Assembly: GCA_016213825.1 (NCBI GenBank)
Contig: JACQZP010000020.1
Location: forward strand, 83,033 to 147,032
Reading direction: 5' to 3'
DNA from: Acetobacterium woodii
GTDB taxonomy: Bacteria > Bacillota > Clostridia > Eubacteriales > Eubacteriaceae
Length of the DNA: 64,000 bases
Positions within the stretch are counted from its first letter, which is position 1. Every line of letters starts with the position of its first letter. A model generated the notes under the pieces. It did not search any database, was not told the DNA's origin, and saw nothing but the letters and a program-made list of their open reading frames with translations. The translations under genes were made by a program, and so were the position numbers. This document shows positions 8,779-18,398 of the stretch, piece after piece.

Positions 8779-9651
8779 ATGTTTGGTAAAATAATTGTTG
8801 TTTCTGAGGTTTCAAATGCATCGGCTGAGATGGTGAAATATATCAAAAGTCTCAAATCACTGGGAACAAAGGAATGTATCCTTCTCCAATGTTTTAATCC
8901 CCAAGATGTTGATGCAGGCGTATCATCTTATTTAACATCGATATTTAATGAAAATTTACAGCAGCAATCTGATTTATTAATTAAACAAGGATTTGTGGTT
9001 AAAACAAAAGTAGTTTCTGGAAATATAAAAAATGAAGTCAATCGTGTTGCGATGGAAGAGGACTGTTCATTAATCGTAGTTGGTGCAGAAAAACACTCCA
9101 TGATTGGTGGGTTATTTTTAGGTGGCATTGGATATGACGTTATATATGGTTCTACAAAACCAATCCTTCTTGTAAGAGATACTCTAAGTGATGAACGGGA
9201 AGATGAGTCAGCAAAACAAAATGAGGTGATTCAGCACGTTCTCTTTCCAACGGATTTTTCTGAGAATGCCGATATCGCATTTGCCTATGTAAAAGAACTG
9301 GTCAAAAATGGGGTAGGACATGTAACCATTTTTCACATTCAGGATGAGTCTAAAATTAATCCTTATCTTTTACATCGGCTGGTTGAATTTAATGAAATCG
9401 ATCAGGAACGACTTGAAAAACTCAAAACGGAACTTTTGTTACAAAATGACATCAATGTAGATATACAGATACGATTTAGCTCGCCAACAGCAGAAATTCT
9501 CAAAATTGCTGATGAGCAGCAAATTCCCCTCGTTGTAATGGGAACCCAGGGACGAGGTTTTATCAAAGAAATATTTATGGGGAGTGTCAGTCATAATATT
9601 GTTCGTCATTCCTCATCATCCATACTTTTAATACCTGGAATGCGCGAATAA
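8779..9651 (+). CDS. Tandem-domain universal stress protein
   Basis: A 290-residue cytoplasmic protein with two UspA folds (about 1-135 and 148-288). The first ends with a variant ATP-site loop (IVVGAEKHSMIGGLFLGG). The second carries the canonical GTQGRGFIKEIFMGSVSHN motif, matching G-2x-G-9x-G(S/T), so the second domain probably binds ATP. The genomic setting is a single gene with GGAGG before the ATG. The stress that induces it cannot be told from sequence. Confidence 0.9.
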   Translation: MFGKIIVVSEVSNASAEMVKYIKSLKSLGTKECILLQCFNPQDVDAGVSSYLTSIFNENLQQQSDLLIKQGFVVKTKVVSGNIKNEVNRVAMEEDCSLIVVGAEKHSMIGGLFLGGIGYDVIYGSTKPILLVRDTLSDEREDESAKQNEVIQHVLFPTDFSENADIAFAYVKELVKNGVGHVTIFHIQDESKINPYLLHRLVEFNEIDQERLEKLKTELLLQNDINVDIQIRFSSPTAEILKIADEQQIPLVVMGTQGRGFIKEIFMGSVSHNIVRHSSSSILLIPGMRE

Positions 9652-9726
9652 TAAAACGAATTAACTTGAATTTTTATTCATTGCAAAATATAATTGAATA
9701 CATAATTATTATATTGGGAGGAAGAA

Positions 9727-10551
9727 ATGAAAAGAAAAAGTTATGTATTGATAACAATTGTATTAGGAATTGCATTGTTTTTAACCGGTTGTGGGAACAA
9801 GACCGCCAGTAGTGAAGATCCCCTGGCGGATGGTGTTTTAACGGCAGGAACTAATGATATGTATCTGCCGCTGGAATTCAGAGATCAAAACAACGAACTG
9901 GTTGGGTTTGACATTGATTTGGGTGCGGCTTTGGCCGATCAACTTGGCGTTAAAATTGAGTGGGTTCCAACAGCATGGGATGGAATATTCAACGGGCTCG
10001 ATGCAAAGCAATACGATATTGTTTTATCTGGTACCAGCATCACAGAAGACCGTTTGAGCGGGTATAATATGACGGATCCCTATATTGCCAATGGGATTGT
10101 AATTGTATCGCGAAAAGACGCAACTCAAGCCAAAACACCTAAAGATCTTGCTGGAAAAACAGTCGGTGTACAAATTGAGACTACGGCGGACTATGCTGCA
10201 GAAGCTTTAAAAAAACAGGAAAATGTTGATTATACAGTGAATAAATATGATGCGATGCTGGATGCCTTTGCAGCACTGGAAGGAAAACAAATTGACAATA
10301 TTATGACGGATATCAGCGTTGCTCAGTTTTATACGACATTGAAACCCGACGTATATGCTATTTCTTCAGATGTTTTATCAAACGAACCCATTGGTATTAC
10401 GGTCAGAAAAGCGGATACTGCTTTTAATGAGGAATTAAATGGTGCGTTGGATGCATTAAGAAAAAATGGAAAACTAAGTGAGTTGTCAATCAAATGGTTT
10501 GGAAAAGATGTGACTCAGAACATCGATACTAATTTAAAAGTTATCGAGTAA
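9727..10551 (+). CDS. Amino-acid ABC transporter substrate-binding lipoprotein (orphan)
   Basis: A 274-residue family 3 solute-binding protein. A lipoprotein signal peptide ends in LFLTGCGN, so the Cys would be lipidated and the protein held on the outer face of the membrane. The mature part has the expected GTNDMYLPLEF, NELVGFDIDLG and DRLSGYNMTDPYI segments of polar amino-acid binding proteins. No permease or ATPase gene is adjacent and a terminator follows at once, so it must work with a transporter encoded elsewhere or act as a lone sensor. The ligand is not predictable here. Confidence 0.9.
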   Translation: MKRKSYVLITIVLGIALFLTGCGNKTASSEDPLADGVLTAGTNDMYLPLEFRDQNNELVGFDIDLGAALADQLGVKIEWVPTAWDGIFNGLDAKQYDIVLSGTSITEDRLSGYNMTDPYIANGIVIVSRKDATQAKTPKDLAGKTVGVQIETTADYAAEALKKQENVDYTVNKYDAMLDAFAALEGKQIDNIMTDISVAQFYTTLKPDVYAISSDVLSNEPIGITVRKADTAFNEELNGALDALRKNGKLSELSIKWFGKDVTQNIDTNLKVIE

Positions 10552-10559
10552 GATAGTTA

Positions 10560-10602
10560 AAGACTTTGCGCTTCTTAATTTAGATTGCGCAAGGTCTTTT
10601 TT
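10560..10602 (+). terminator. Intrinsic terminator after the binding-protein gene
   Basis: A 12-bp stem (AAGACTTTGCGC / GCGCAAGGTCTT, one T·G pair) is followed by a T run. It isolates the binding-protein gene from dprA. Confidence 0.88.
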
Positions 10603-10679
10603 GTTTGATTAAGTCTTTTAATTAACATTGCAATTATGATACTATTATGGTGTACGCATAAGAAGGGAAATTCAGAGAG

Positions 10680-11777
10680 ATGAGCGATTTGATATACTGG
10701 ATATGGTTTATGGGTCTCGAAAAAATATCAACTAAACAAAAAAATATTCTTCTCGAACGATTTGATTCGCCTCGATTAATTTACACATTATGTAGAGAAA
10801 AAATGGCAGAGACAAGAATTTTAAGCGAAAAGAATTTAGACTACCTGGAACAAATGAAATCACTTCAAAAAGCAGAGCGTGATTTGTGTTATCTGGAAGC
10901 TAGTGATATTCAGTTGATTACTCGGAATGATCAACGGTTCCCGAAACCGCTCCAAAATATTTACATGCCACCTTTGGGCTTGTACGCAAAAGGTGATATC
11001 GCTTTACTTAATGCACCTTTAAAAATTGCGATCATCGGTTCTCGTAATCCTACAATTGCAGGAGAAAAACATGCCCAATTATTTGCCCGATCCCTGTCAT
11101 CTGTTGGCGTCACGATCATTAGTGGTTTAGCGGCGGGTATTGATGGCAAAAGCCATTGGGGTAGCATTAATGAAATTGGCTGTACAATTGGTGTCTTGGG
11201 AACCGGAATTGATATTTGTTACCCGCATACTAACAAAAAACTTTTCGACATGATGGCGGATAAAGCATTAATTGTTTCAGAATTTAACTTGGGCGAAAAG
11301 CCTCTGCCATATCATTTTCCGCTGCGTAATCGGATTATTAGTGGGCTCTCGCAAGGTGTGCTGGTAATTGAAGCGCGAAAAAAGAGTGGCTCGCTTATCA
11401 CCGTTAACCACGCTTTAGAGCAGGGCAAGAATGTCTATGTCATTCCGGGAGATATTGGTGGAACGAATTGGGCAGGAGGAAATCAGTTGCTTAAAGAGGG
11501 TGCAAAACTTGTGACAGAACCCAGAGACATTTTAGAAGATTATGTCAGCCAGGCGCAAGCTAACTCGGAAATCAGTGAAGATGACGCAAGTTTAGAGAAA
11601 CCGCTCCTGAATACAAATGAACAGTTATTATTTAATCTGATCAAAAAAGGGTATAGAACTATTGACGAGCTCGTGACCTATTCGGATTTACCAGTAAATA
11701 TGGTCAATAGTCTATTGACGATGATGGAAATAGAAGAAATAATTTCAATTAAATACGGAAATATCGTTTTAATTTAA
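10680..11777 (+). CDS. dprA: DNA-processing protein DprA (Smf)
   Basis: A 365-residue DprA that loads RecA onto incoming single-stranded DNA during natural transformation. The Rossmann-like core is clear: AIIGSRNPTIAGEKHA, ISGLAAGIDGKSHWG, GTGIDICYP, LPYHFPLRNRIISGLS and GSLITVNHALEQGK. A C-terminal winged-helix domain follows (about 310-365). The ATG is preceded by CAGAGAG, a modest ribosome site. It directly precedes topA, the usual Firmicutes order. Confidence 0.95.
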   Translation: MSDLIYWIWFMGLEKISTKQKNILLERFDSPRLIYTLCREKMAETRILSEKNLDYLEQMKSLQKAERDLCYLEASDIQLITRNDQRFPKPLQNIYMPPLGLYAKGDIALLNAPLKIAIIGSRNPTIAGEKHAQLFARSLSSVGVTIISGLAAGIDGKSHWGSINEIGCTIGVLGTGIDICYPHTNKKLFDMMADKALIVSEFNLGEKPLPYHFPLRNRIISGLSQGVLVIEARKKSGSLITVNHALEQGKNVYVIPGDIGGTNWAGGNQLLKEGAKLVTEPRDILEDYVSQAQANSEISEDDASLEKPLLNTNEQLLFNLIKKGYRTIDELVTYSDLPVNMVNSLLTMMEIEEIISIKYGNIVLI

Positions 11778-11807
11778 GAACTATCAGTTATATTCGACTT
11801 CATTAGT

Positions 11808-11836
11808 TTGTATTTAGTGGAAATATTTGCTATAAT
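11808..11836 (+). promoter_or_regulatory. Promoter of topA (and probably hslVU)
   Basis: TTGTAT (11808-11813) and TATAAT (11831-11836) are 17 bases apart, and TTGC before the -10 gives an extended -10 (TGn). This is a strong housekeeping promoter 55 bases before topA. Confidence 0.8.
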
Positions 11837-11890
11837 GTGGCTATTTCAGAGAAAATGAATCATTAACAAAAAGAAAGAAGGAGGTATTCA

Positions 11891-13960
11891 ATGGGTAAAA
11901 CCTTAGTTATAGTTGAATCACCGGCAAAAGCCAAAACAATTAAAAAATATTTACCAAAAGGCTATGAAGTTGAAGCTACCATGGGACATGTGATCGATCT
12001 ACCCAAAAGTCGGATTGGTATTAATATAGAAGAAGATTTTAAACCCGAATATATTAAAATTCGCGGTAAGGCTCAATTGTTAAAGAATTTAAAAAATGCT
12101 GCAAAAAAAGCAGATCAAGTTTATCTCGCGACTGACCCTGATCGCGAGGGTGAAGCAATTTCATGGCATATGGCAAATTTTCTTGAGATTGATCTCAATA
12201 CAAAATGCCGAATTGAATTTCATGAAATAACAAAAAAAGCGGTGAATGCTGCGATTGAAAACAAAAGAAATATTGATATCGACTTAGTTAATTCACAACA
12301 GGCACGACGTATTCTGGATCGACTGGTTGGGTATTCACTGAGTCCTTTTTTGTGGAAAAAGGTGAAAAAAGGGCTTAGTGGCGGGCGGGTTCAATCCGTT
12401 GTCACACGGATTATTGTCGACCGGGAAGAAGAGATTGCGGCATTTGTTCCTGAGGAATATTGGAATCTGGATTTGCTTTTAAAAAAGCAGGATGACGATA
12501 AAGAATTTGTTTCAAAGTTCTATTCCGAAGATGGCAAAAAAAAGACCATCAAAGATGCACAAGAAGCGATCAGACTAGAGAAAATTGTTGAGGACAACGC
12601 AATTGTTGTTGAAAATGTAAAAAAACGAACACGCTATCAAAAACCACCATTGCCTTTTACCACCAGTACCTTACAACAGGAGGCTTACAAAACTCTCGGC
12701 TATACGACCCAACGAACGATGCGACTAGCCCAGCAATTGTATGAAGGTGTTGATATTAAAGGTAGTGGATTGACCGGTTTAATTACCTATCTAAGAACAG
12801 ATTCGACGCGAATTGCTGATGAAGCTGTGCTGGAGAGCCAGGAATATATCAAACAGCATTTTGGCGAAGACTATTTAGGTTCAGAAAAAAAAGTCAGCAA
12901 AAAGAAAAATGTCCAGGATGCTCACGAAGCCATTCGACCGTCATCCGTTATGCTGACCCCAGATGAGGCGAAAGGATCATTGGAACCTGATCAGTATCGT
13001 CTTTATAAACTGATTTGGGAAAGGCTGCTTTGCAGTCAAATGGCAGATGCCCAATATTATGTCACCGACGTGGATGTTGCCTGCAGTAATTTGATGTTTA
13101 AAACTAAAGGCGAAACTCAAAAATTTGATGGATTCACGCGTGTCGGAAAAAACAATGGGAAAAATGATGATAGCATTCTGCCAGAGTTGGCCATTGGCGA
13201 TGATCTGATCCGATTAAAAACAACTAAAGAACAAAAATTCACAAAGCCTCCGGCCCGTTATACTGAAGCGTCCCTGGTTAAGATACTAGAAGAAAAAGGG
13301 ATCGGCCGGCCAAGTACCTATGCGCCTACTATTGCTACCATAAAGAATCGTGATTATGTTGAAGTGGAAGATAAGCACTTTAAGCCGACAGAACTGGGGA
13401 TTACAGTGACCCATTTAATGAAAGAATATTTTAGTGATGTTGTTAATATATCTTTCACAGCCGAAATGGAAGACCGTCTTGATTCAGTTTCTGATGGTGA
13501 AACAGATTGGATTGAGGTATTAAGAAACTTTTACAAAGGATTTGAAAAGGAATTGACAAATGCCCAGGAAAAAGCCGAATCGGTAACCATTGCCGATCCA
13601 GAGTCCGATGAAGACTGCGAATTGTGTGGACGCCGGATGGTTATCAAAAAAGGTAAATATGGTCGATTTCTGGCATGCCCTGGCTTTCCTGATTGTAAGA
13701 ACACCAAGCCTTACTTTGAGAAAACAGGCGGCATCTGTTCAGTGTGCGGCGGGGATATTGTTAAAAGAATTTCAAAAACTGGGCGAACATTTTATTCGTG
13801 CAGCAATTATCCCGCCTGCGATTATATGAATTGGGATTTGCCGATTGCAGATAAATGCCCGGTATGCGGTTCAACCCTTTTTCAAAAAGGTTTGGGCAAA
13901 CGCAAATCAATTTATTGCGATAAAAAGGATTGTGGCTATAAGGCACCAACTGTTGAATAA
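11891..13960 (+). CDS. topA: DNA topoisomerase I
   Basis: A 689-residue type IA topoisomerase that relaxes negative supercoils. The Toprim domain is N-terminal (LVIVESPAKAKTI; acidic DPDREGEA at about 79-86). The catalytic Tyr lies in GLITYLRTDSTR at about residue 300, and GIGRPSTYAP is present. The C-terminus carries three Cys4 zinc modules starting at CELCGRRM, CSVCGGD and CPVCGST. An AAGGAGG ribosome site lies just before the ATG. hslV follows 38 bases after the stop, so the two are probably cotranscribed. Confidence 0.97.
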   Translation: MGKTLVIVESPAKAKTIKKYLPKGYEVEATMGHVIDLPKSRIGINIEEDFKPEYIKIRGKAQLLKNLKNAAKKADQVYLATDPDREGEAISWHMANFLEIDLNTKCRIEFHEITKKAVNAAIENKRNIDIDLVNSQQARRILDRLVGYSLSPFLWKKVKKGLSGGRVQSVVTRIIVDREEEIAAFVPEEYWNLDLLLKKQDDDKEFVSKFYSEDGKKKTIKDAQEAIRLEKIVEDNAIVVENVKKRTRYQKPPLPFTTSTLQQEAYKTLGYTTQRTMRLAQQLYEGVDIKGSGLTGLITYLRTDSTRIADEAVLESQEYIKQHFGEDYLGSEKKVSKKKNVQDAHEAIRPSSVMLTPDEAKGSLEPDQYRLYKLIWERLLCSQMADAQYYVTDVDVACSNLMFKTKGETQKFDGFTRVGKNNGKNDDSILPELAIGDDLIRLKTTKEQKFTKPPARYTEASLVKILEEKGIGRPSTYAPTIATIKNRDYVEVEDKHFKPTELGITVTHLMKEYFSDVVNISFTAEMEDRLDSVSDGETDWIEVLRNFYKGFEKELTNAQEKAESVTIADPESDEDCELCGRRMVIKKGKYGRFLACPGFPDCKNTKPYFEKTGGICSVCGGDIVKRISKTGRTFYSCSNYPACDYMNWDLPIADKCPVCGSTLFQKGLGKRKSIYCDKKDCGYKAPTVE

Positions 13961-13998
13961 ACAAAGTATGAGGATGAATTAAGAAAGTGAGAAAAAAT

Positions 13999-14529
13999 AT
14001 GTTTCATGCAACAACCATAGTAGGGATACGACATAATGGGGAGGTCGCTATTGCCGGTGATGGTCAGGTAACCATGGGCGAAAAAACCATTATGAAAAAT
14101 AAAGCAACAAAAATAAGACGCATCTATAACGATAAAATTTTAGTCGGATTCGCCGGTTCCGTCGCTGATGCGTTTACCCTGTGTGAAAAATTTGAACACA
14201 AGGTGGAGCAGTATAATGGAAATTTGAAACGCGCTGCCGTGGAACTTGCCAAAGAGTGGCGTTCGGACAAGATTCTGAGAAAATTGGAAGCACTCCTCAT
14301 TGTTATGGACGAATCGGAAACACTTATTTTATCGGGAAACGGGGAAGTTATTGAACCGGATGACGATGTAGCGGCCATCGGTTCAGGAGGATCCTATGCC
14401 CTTGCTGCGGCGCGCGCATTAAAAAGCCACTCTAACCTTAGTGCTAAAGAAATGGTTTATGAATCGCTAAAAATCGCTTCGGAAATTTGCGTATTTACAA
14501 ATAACAATATTTCAGTAGAAGTATTGTAG
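13999..14529 (+). CDS. hslV: ATP-dependent protease proteolytic subunit HslV (ClpQ)
   Basis: The threonine-type peptidase of the HslUV protease. The N-terminus reads [16 protein letters not shown], so a short propeptide would be cleaved to expose the catalytic Thr; GDGQVTMG and [17 protein letters not shown] follow as in the family. The frame also offers GTG at 13987; neither start has a strong ribosome site, and ATG at 13999 matches the usual length (~176 residues). hslU begins 16 bases after the stop. CodY, which often follows hslU in Firmicutes, is absent here. Confidence 0.93.
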   Translation: MFHATTIVGIRHNGEVAIAGDGQVTMGEKTIMKNKATKIRRIYNDKILVGFAGSVADAFTLCEKFEHKVEQYNGNLKRAAVELAKEWRSDKILRKLEALLIVMDESETLILSGNGEVIEPDDDVAAIGSGGSYALAAARALKSHSNLSAKEMVYESLKIASEICVFTNNNISVEVL

Positions 14530-14545
14530 AAACGGAAGAATAGCC

Positions 14546-15952
14546 ATGAAAGAATTAACACCAAAAAAAATAGTTGCAGAACTCAATCGCTATATTATTG
14601 GTCAGGAAAGAGCAAAAAAAGCGGTTGCAGTAGCCCTGAGAAATCGCTATCGCCGGTCACTGTTGCCAGCTGATTTAATTGATGAATTTACACCTAAAAA
14701 CATCATCCTGATTGGTCCTACCGGGGTCGGTAAAACTGAAATTGCCCGCCGAATGGCAAAACTTATTAAAGCACCATTTATAAAAGTAGAAGCGACCAAA
14801 TTTACAGAAGTAGGCTATGTTGGGAGAGACGTGGAATCCATGGTTCGGGATTTAGTCAATACCTCTATTCGTAATGTTCAACAAGAAAAGATGAAGGAAG
14901 TTTATGCTGAAGCCGAAAAAAATGTCAATAAAATTATTCTGGATATTCTGGTGCCAAGTAAAAAAATCAAAGAAACTCTTAAAACGCCCTTTGATTTGTT
15001 TATGAAACCTTCGCCGCCATCGGCCCCAAGTCAATACGAGTTGGAAGGTGATGCCGAAAAGGAAAAGACAAAAAAAGAAAAGCGTGAGGCATTGGCTAAA
15101 GAACTGGAAGCGGGTCTTCTGGAAGATCAGATGATTGAGATTGAAGTGGATGATGATGGTTCAAAAACCATTGGCATTATGCAGGGTATGAACAATGACA
15201 GCATGTCTTTTAATATGAATGATATTCTGGGGGATTTCATGCCGCAAAAGAAAAAAAAGAAGAATGTCAAAATATCGGAAGCCAGAAAAATCCTGATCAA
15301 TCAAGAAGCTCAGAAATTGATCGATATGGATCAGGTCAAAGAAATTGGCGTGCAGGATGCTGAACAAAATGGAATTATCTTTATCGATGAAATTGATAAA
15401 ATAATCGGAAATGGCAACAACCATGGTCCGGACGTTTCCCGAGAGGGCGTTCAGCGTGACATCTTGCCGATTGTTGAGGGGAGTACCATCAATACTAAGT
15501 ATGGCCCGATTAAGACCGATTTCATTTTATTTATCGGGGCTGGAGCGTTCCATGTTTCAAAAATATCTGATATGATCCCCGAACTTCAGGGACGCTTTCC
15601 CATTAGTGTGCAATTGGACAGTTTGACCGAAAAGGACTTTATCGAAATCCTGACCCATACTGAAAATTCTGTCATTAAACAGTATCAAGAATTGATTCGA
15701 ACTGAGGATGTTAACTTGATATTTGAAGATGAGGCCATCACACATATCGCTAAAATCGCCTATCTGCAGAATGAAGAGGATGAAAATATCGGAGCGCGAC
15801 GTCTCCATACGGTGATGGAAAAGCTGCTGGAAGAAATCTCATTTTATGCCTCGGATTATGAACAGGAAGAATTTACAATTGACCTGAATTATGTGGAGCG
15901 AATCTTCCATATTGCGGATAAACGGGACAATTATCAAAAATATTTACTGTAA
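14546..15952 (+). CDS. hslU: HslU ATPase subunit of the HslUV protease (ClpY)
   Basis: A 468-residue AAA+ unfoldase that feeds substrates to HslV. Walker A is GPTGVGKTEIARRM (about 56-69) and Walker B is IIFIDEIDKI. The charged I domain lies between them (about 110-250), containing the KKKKKKNVKISEA stretch. The C-terminal sensor region ends in YQKYLL, the tail that inserts into HslV. It is directly coupled to hslV. No terminator is seen after it before the rpsB promoter. Confidence 0.97.
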   Translation: MKELTPKKIVAELNRYIIGQERAKKAVAVALRNRYRRSLLPADLIDEFTPKNIILIGPTGVGKTEIARRMAKLIKAPFIKVEATKFTEVGYVGRDVESMVRDLVNTSIRNVQQEKMKEVYAEAEKNVNKIILDILVPSKKIKETLKTPFDLFMKPSPPSAPSQYELEGDAEKEKTKKEKREALAKELEAGLLEDQMIEIEVDDDGSKTIGIMQGMNNDSMSFNMNDILGDFMPQKKKKKNVKISEARKILINQEAQKLIDMDQVKEIGVQDAEQNGIIFIDEIDKIIGNGNNHGPDVSREGVQRDILPIVEGSTINTKYGPIKTDFILFIGAGAFHVSKISDMIPELQGRFPISVQLDSLTEKDFIEILTHTENSVIKQYQELIRTEDVNLIFEDEAITHIAKIAYLQNEEDENIGARRLHTVMEKLLEEISFYASDYEQEEFTIDLNYVERIFHIADKRDNYQKYLL

Positions 15953-15966
15953 ATAGTAAATTATAC

Positions 15967-15995
15967 TTGTACAAACGACATGACTGTGCTAGTAT
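15967..15995 (+). promoter_or_regulatory. Promoter of rpsB-tsf
   Basis: TTGTAC (15967-15972) and TAGTAT (15990-15995) are separated by 17 bases, just past the hslU stop. It implies a leader of about 100 bases before rpsB. Confidence 0.7.
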
Positions 15996-16001
15996 GTGTA
16001 G

Positions 16002-16103
16002 GTATGTAATTACACACATTCTCTGAGAGGCGTCAGGTGCCTGATTTCAGGTCGATGTTCTTGATTGATGAGGATGGAGGAAAAACCAAGGAGGAAATGA
16101 ATT
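16002..16103 (+). promoter_or_regulatory. Structured rpsB leader, possible S2 autoregulation site
   Basis: The leader holds small nested palindromes, for example CAGG/CCTG and AGGC/GCCT within 16028-16056. It has two purine-rich ribosome-site-like stretches (GGAGG at 16076-16080 and at 16091-16095) before the ATG. Ribosomal protein leaders upstream of rpsB are autoregulatory in several bacteria; that this one is such an element is inference. Confidence 0.35.
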
Positions 16104-16910
16104 ATGGCATGTGTTTCAATGAAACAACTATTAGAAGCAGGGGTGCATTTTGGGCACCAGACAAGAAGATGGAATCCGAAAATGGCTCCATATATTTTCA
16201 CAGAAAGAAATGGTATTTATATCATCGATTTACAACAAACTGTGAAAAGAATCGAAAAAGCATATAGCTTCGTAAAAGAACTAGCTGAAAACGGCGAAGA
16301 AATTCTTTTTGTCGGTACAAAAAAACAAGCCCAAACCAGCATCGAAAGAGAAGCAAAACGTAGTGGAAGCTACTGTGTTAATCACCGTTGGTTAGGTGGA
16401 ACCTTAACAAACTTCGGTACCATCAGCAAACGAATCGATCGACTGAATGAATTAGAACAAATGGAAGAAGACGGTACCTTTGCACTTCTACCAAAAAAAG
16501 AAGTAATTAAATTAAAACGTCAACGCGAAAAATTACAAAAATTCCTAGGCGGCATCAAAGATATGAAGGGTGTTCCAGGAGCGATTTTTGTTATTGATAC
16601 AAAAAAAGAAAGAATTGCCATCGCTGAAGCTAAAAAACTGGGTATTCCAATTATTGGAATCGTAGATACTAACTGTGATCCTGATGAAATTGATTATATT
16701 ATTCCTGGTAATGACGATGCGATTCGTGCCGTTGCTTTAATTTTATCTGTTATTTCAGATGCAATTATCGAAGGACGTCAAGGAGAGCAAATCGAAGAAG
16801 AAATCGTAGTAGCACCAGTAGCTGCTGTCGAAGAAGTTGTTGTCGAAGTTGAAGTAGTTGAAGAAATTACTGAAGTGGTTGAAGCAGCTGAAGAAATCGT
16901 AGCAGAATAA
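16104..16910 (+). CDS. rpsB: 30S ribosomal protein S2
   Basis: A 268-residue S2. The core has the family signatures [22 protein letters not shown] and [11 protein letters not shown] and a [13 protein letters not shown] segment. After about residue 230 it carries an extra low-complexity acidic tail made almost only of V, E, A and I, ending in EEIVAE; this tail is not part of the core S2 fold. Start and AAGGAGG ribosome site are unambiguous. tsf follows 28 bases later. Confidence 0.97.
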   Translation: MACVSMKQLLEAGVHFGHQTRRWNPKMAPYIFTERNGIYIIDLQQTVKRIEKAYSFVKELAENGEEILFVGTKKQAQTSIEREAKRSGSYCVNHRWLGGTLTNFGTISKRIDRLNELEQMEEDGTFALLPKKEVIKLKRQREKLQKFLGGIKDMKGVPGAIFVIDTKKERIAIAEAKKLGIPIIGIVDTNCDPDEIDYIIPGNDDAIRAVALILSVISDAIIEGRQGEQIEEEIVVAPVAAVEEVVVEVEVVEEITEVVEAAEEIVAE

Positions 16911-16938
16911 TTTATAATAACTTATCAGGAGGAAAAAA

Positions 16939-17583
16939 GTGGACGCAAAATTAGTAAAAGAACTAAGAGCTAAAAGTGGAGCCGGTATGATGGACTGCAA
17001 GAAAGCCTTAGTAGAAACCGAAGGAAATATCGAAGATGCAATGGTTTTGTTAAGAGAAAAAGGACTGGCAGCAACAAACAAAAAATCTGGCCGTGTCGCT
17101 TCTGAAGGAATCGTTGAGTCTTATATACATATGGGCGGAAAAATCGGTGTTCTTGTCGAAGTTAACTGCGAAACAGATTTCGTAGCGAAAAACGAAGGAT
17201 TTAAGAACTTTGTAAAAGATGTGGCCATGCATATCGCAGCTGCTAATCCTTTATATGTTACCAAAGAAGAAGTGCCAACCGCAGAACTTGAAAAAGAAAA
17301 AGAAATTCTTCGTGCCCAAGCATTAAACGAAGGCAAACCAGAAAAAATCGTTGATAAAATGGTTGAAGGTCGTGTTAGCAAGTACTACAAAGAGATCTGT
17401 CTTTTAGAACAACCTTTCGTCAAAAATCCTGATCTGACAATCGAAGACCTGGTCAAAGAACAAATTATGACTATTGGTGAAAATGTCAAAATCAGACGAT
17501 TTGCCCGATTCCAAATGGGTGAAGGTTTAGAGAAAAAAGAAGAAAACTTTGCCGAAGAAGTAGCGAAGCAATTAAACGCATAA
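16939..17583 (+). CDS. tsf: Translation elongation factor Ts, short form
   Basis: A 214-residue EF-Ts, the nucleotide exchange factor for EF-Tu. The N-terminal UBA-like domain ([20 protein letters not shown]) and the core motif [13 protein letters not shown] are clear. The length is near that of short EF-Ts forms rather than the ~280 residues of E. coli, meaning a reduced core domain. The start is GTG with AGGAGGAAAA upstream. It forms the second gene of the rpsB operon and ends at a strong terminator. Confidence 0.96.
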   Translation: MDAKLVKELRAKSGAGMMDCKKALVETEGNIEDAMVLLREKGLAATNKKSGRVASEGIVESYIHMGGKIGVLVEVNCETDFVAKNEGFKNFVKDVAMHIAAANPLYVTKEEVPTAELEKEKEILRAQALNEGKPEKIVDKMVEGRVSKYYKEICLLEQPFVKNPDLTIEDLVKEQIMTIGENVKIRRFARFQMGEGLEKKEENFAEEVAKQLNA

Positions 17584-17589
17584 ACGCTT

Positions 17590-17617
17590 AAAAAGAACAC
17601 ATTCGTGTTCTTTTTTT
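17590..17617 (+). terminator. Intrinsic terminator after tsf
   Basis: AAAGAACAC pairs with GTGTTCTTT across an ATTC loop, followed by T7. It separates rpsB-tsf from pyrH-frr. Confidence 0.9.
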
Positions 17618-17630
17618 ACCGTTGATAAGA

Positions 17631-17659
17631 TTGTAAATTATTACTAGTTACGATATAAT
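17631..17659 (+). promoter_or_regulatory. Promoter of pyrH-frr
   Basis: TTGTAA (17631-17636) and a perfect TATAAT (17654-17659) are spaced by 17 bases, 25 bases before the pyrH start. Confidence 0.8.
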
Positions 17660-17684
17660 ATAGAAAATGAAAGGGGGAGTCTTT

Positions 17685-18395
17685 TTGGAACCGAAATACA
17701 AACGTGTCATCATTAAATTAAGCGGTGAAGCTTTAGCCGGAAGTGCGGGCCATGGTATCGATACCCCAACGGTCCAGTCAATTTGCTGCCAAATTAAAGA
17801 AGTTTTTGAACTTGGTGTAGAAATTGCCATTGTCGTCGGCGGCGGTAATTTTTGGCGAGGACGAAGTGGCGAAGGGATGGATAAATCCACTGCCGACTAC
17901 ATGGGTATGCTCGCCACCTGCATTAATGCTCTTGGTTTACAGGATGTTCTGGAAGAAATGGAAGTGCCTGTACGGGTGCAAACAGCAATCGAAATGAAAC
18001 AAATTGCCGAGCCATATATTCGAAGGAAAGCAGTTCGTCATCTCGAAAAAAGACGAGTTGTCATTTTTGCCTGCGGTACCGGAAATCCCTTTTTCACGAC
18101 GGATACAACCGCAGCGCTAAGAGCTGCAGAAATTGACGCTGAAATTATCCTGTTAGCTAAAAGCATTGATGCGGTATACGATTCAGACCCTCTGGTTAAT
18201 CCAGATGCAATACGCTATTCCGAATTATCATACATCGATGTGCTGAATCAAGGCCTGAAAGTCATGGATTCGACGGCTACATCATTGTGTATGGATAATC
18301 ATATTCCTATTCTAGTGTTTGGTTTAAATGAACCGAAAAATATTTTACGTGCGATCATGGGCGAAAAAATCGGAACAATTATTCAGGAGGTATAG
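17685..18395 (+). CDS. pyrH: Uridylate kinase
   Basis: A 236-residue UMP kinase (UMP + ATP to UDP + ADP) of the amino-acid kinase fold. Signatures are [13 protein letters not shown] at the N-terminus, [23 protein letters not shown] and [18 protein letters not shown] place the start at TTG 17685 because GGGGGAG (17673-17679) is five bases before it; the in-frame ATG at 17667 has no ribosome site. frr follows after three bases, so the two are translationally close. Confidence 0.95.
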   Translation: MEPKYKRVIIKLSGEALAGSAGHGIDTPTVQSICCQIKEVFELGVEIAIVVGGGNFWRGRSGEGMDKSTADYMGMLATCINALGLQDVLEEMEVPVRVQTAIEMKQIAEPYIRRKAVRHLEKRRVVIFACGTGNPFFTTDTTAALRAAEIDAEIILLAKSIDAVYDSDPLVNPDAIRYSELSYIDVLNQGLKVMDSTATSLCMDNHIPILVFGLNEPKNILRAIMGEKIGTIIQEV

Positions 18396-18398
18396 AAG

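Noticed and set aside
16037..16267. A 76-codon frame overlapping the start of rpsB.
   Set aside because: It is out of frame with rpsB, has no ribosome site of its own, and most of it is a shadow of the rpsB coding sequence.
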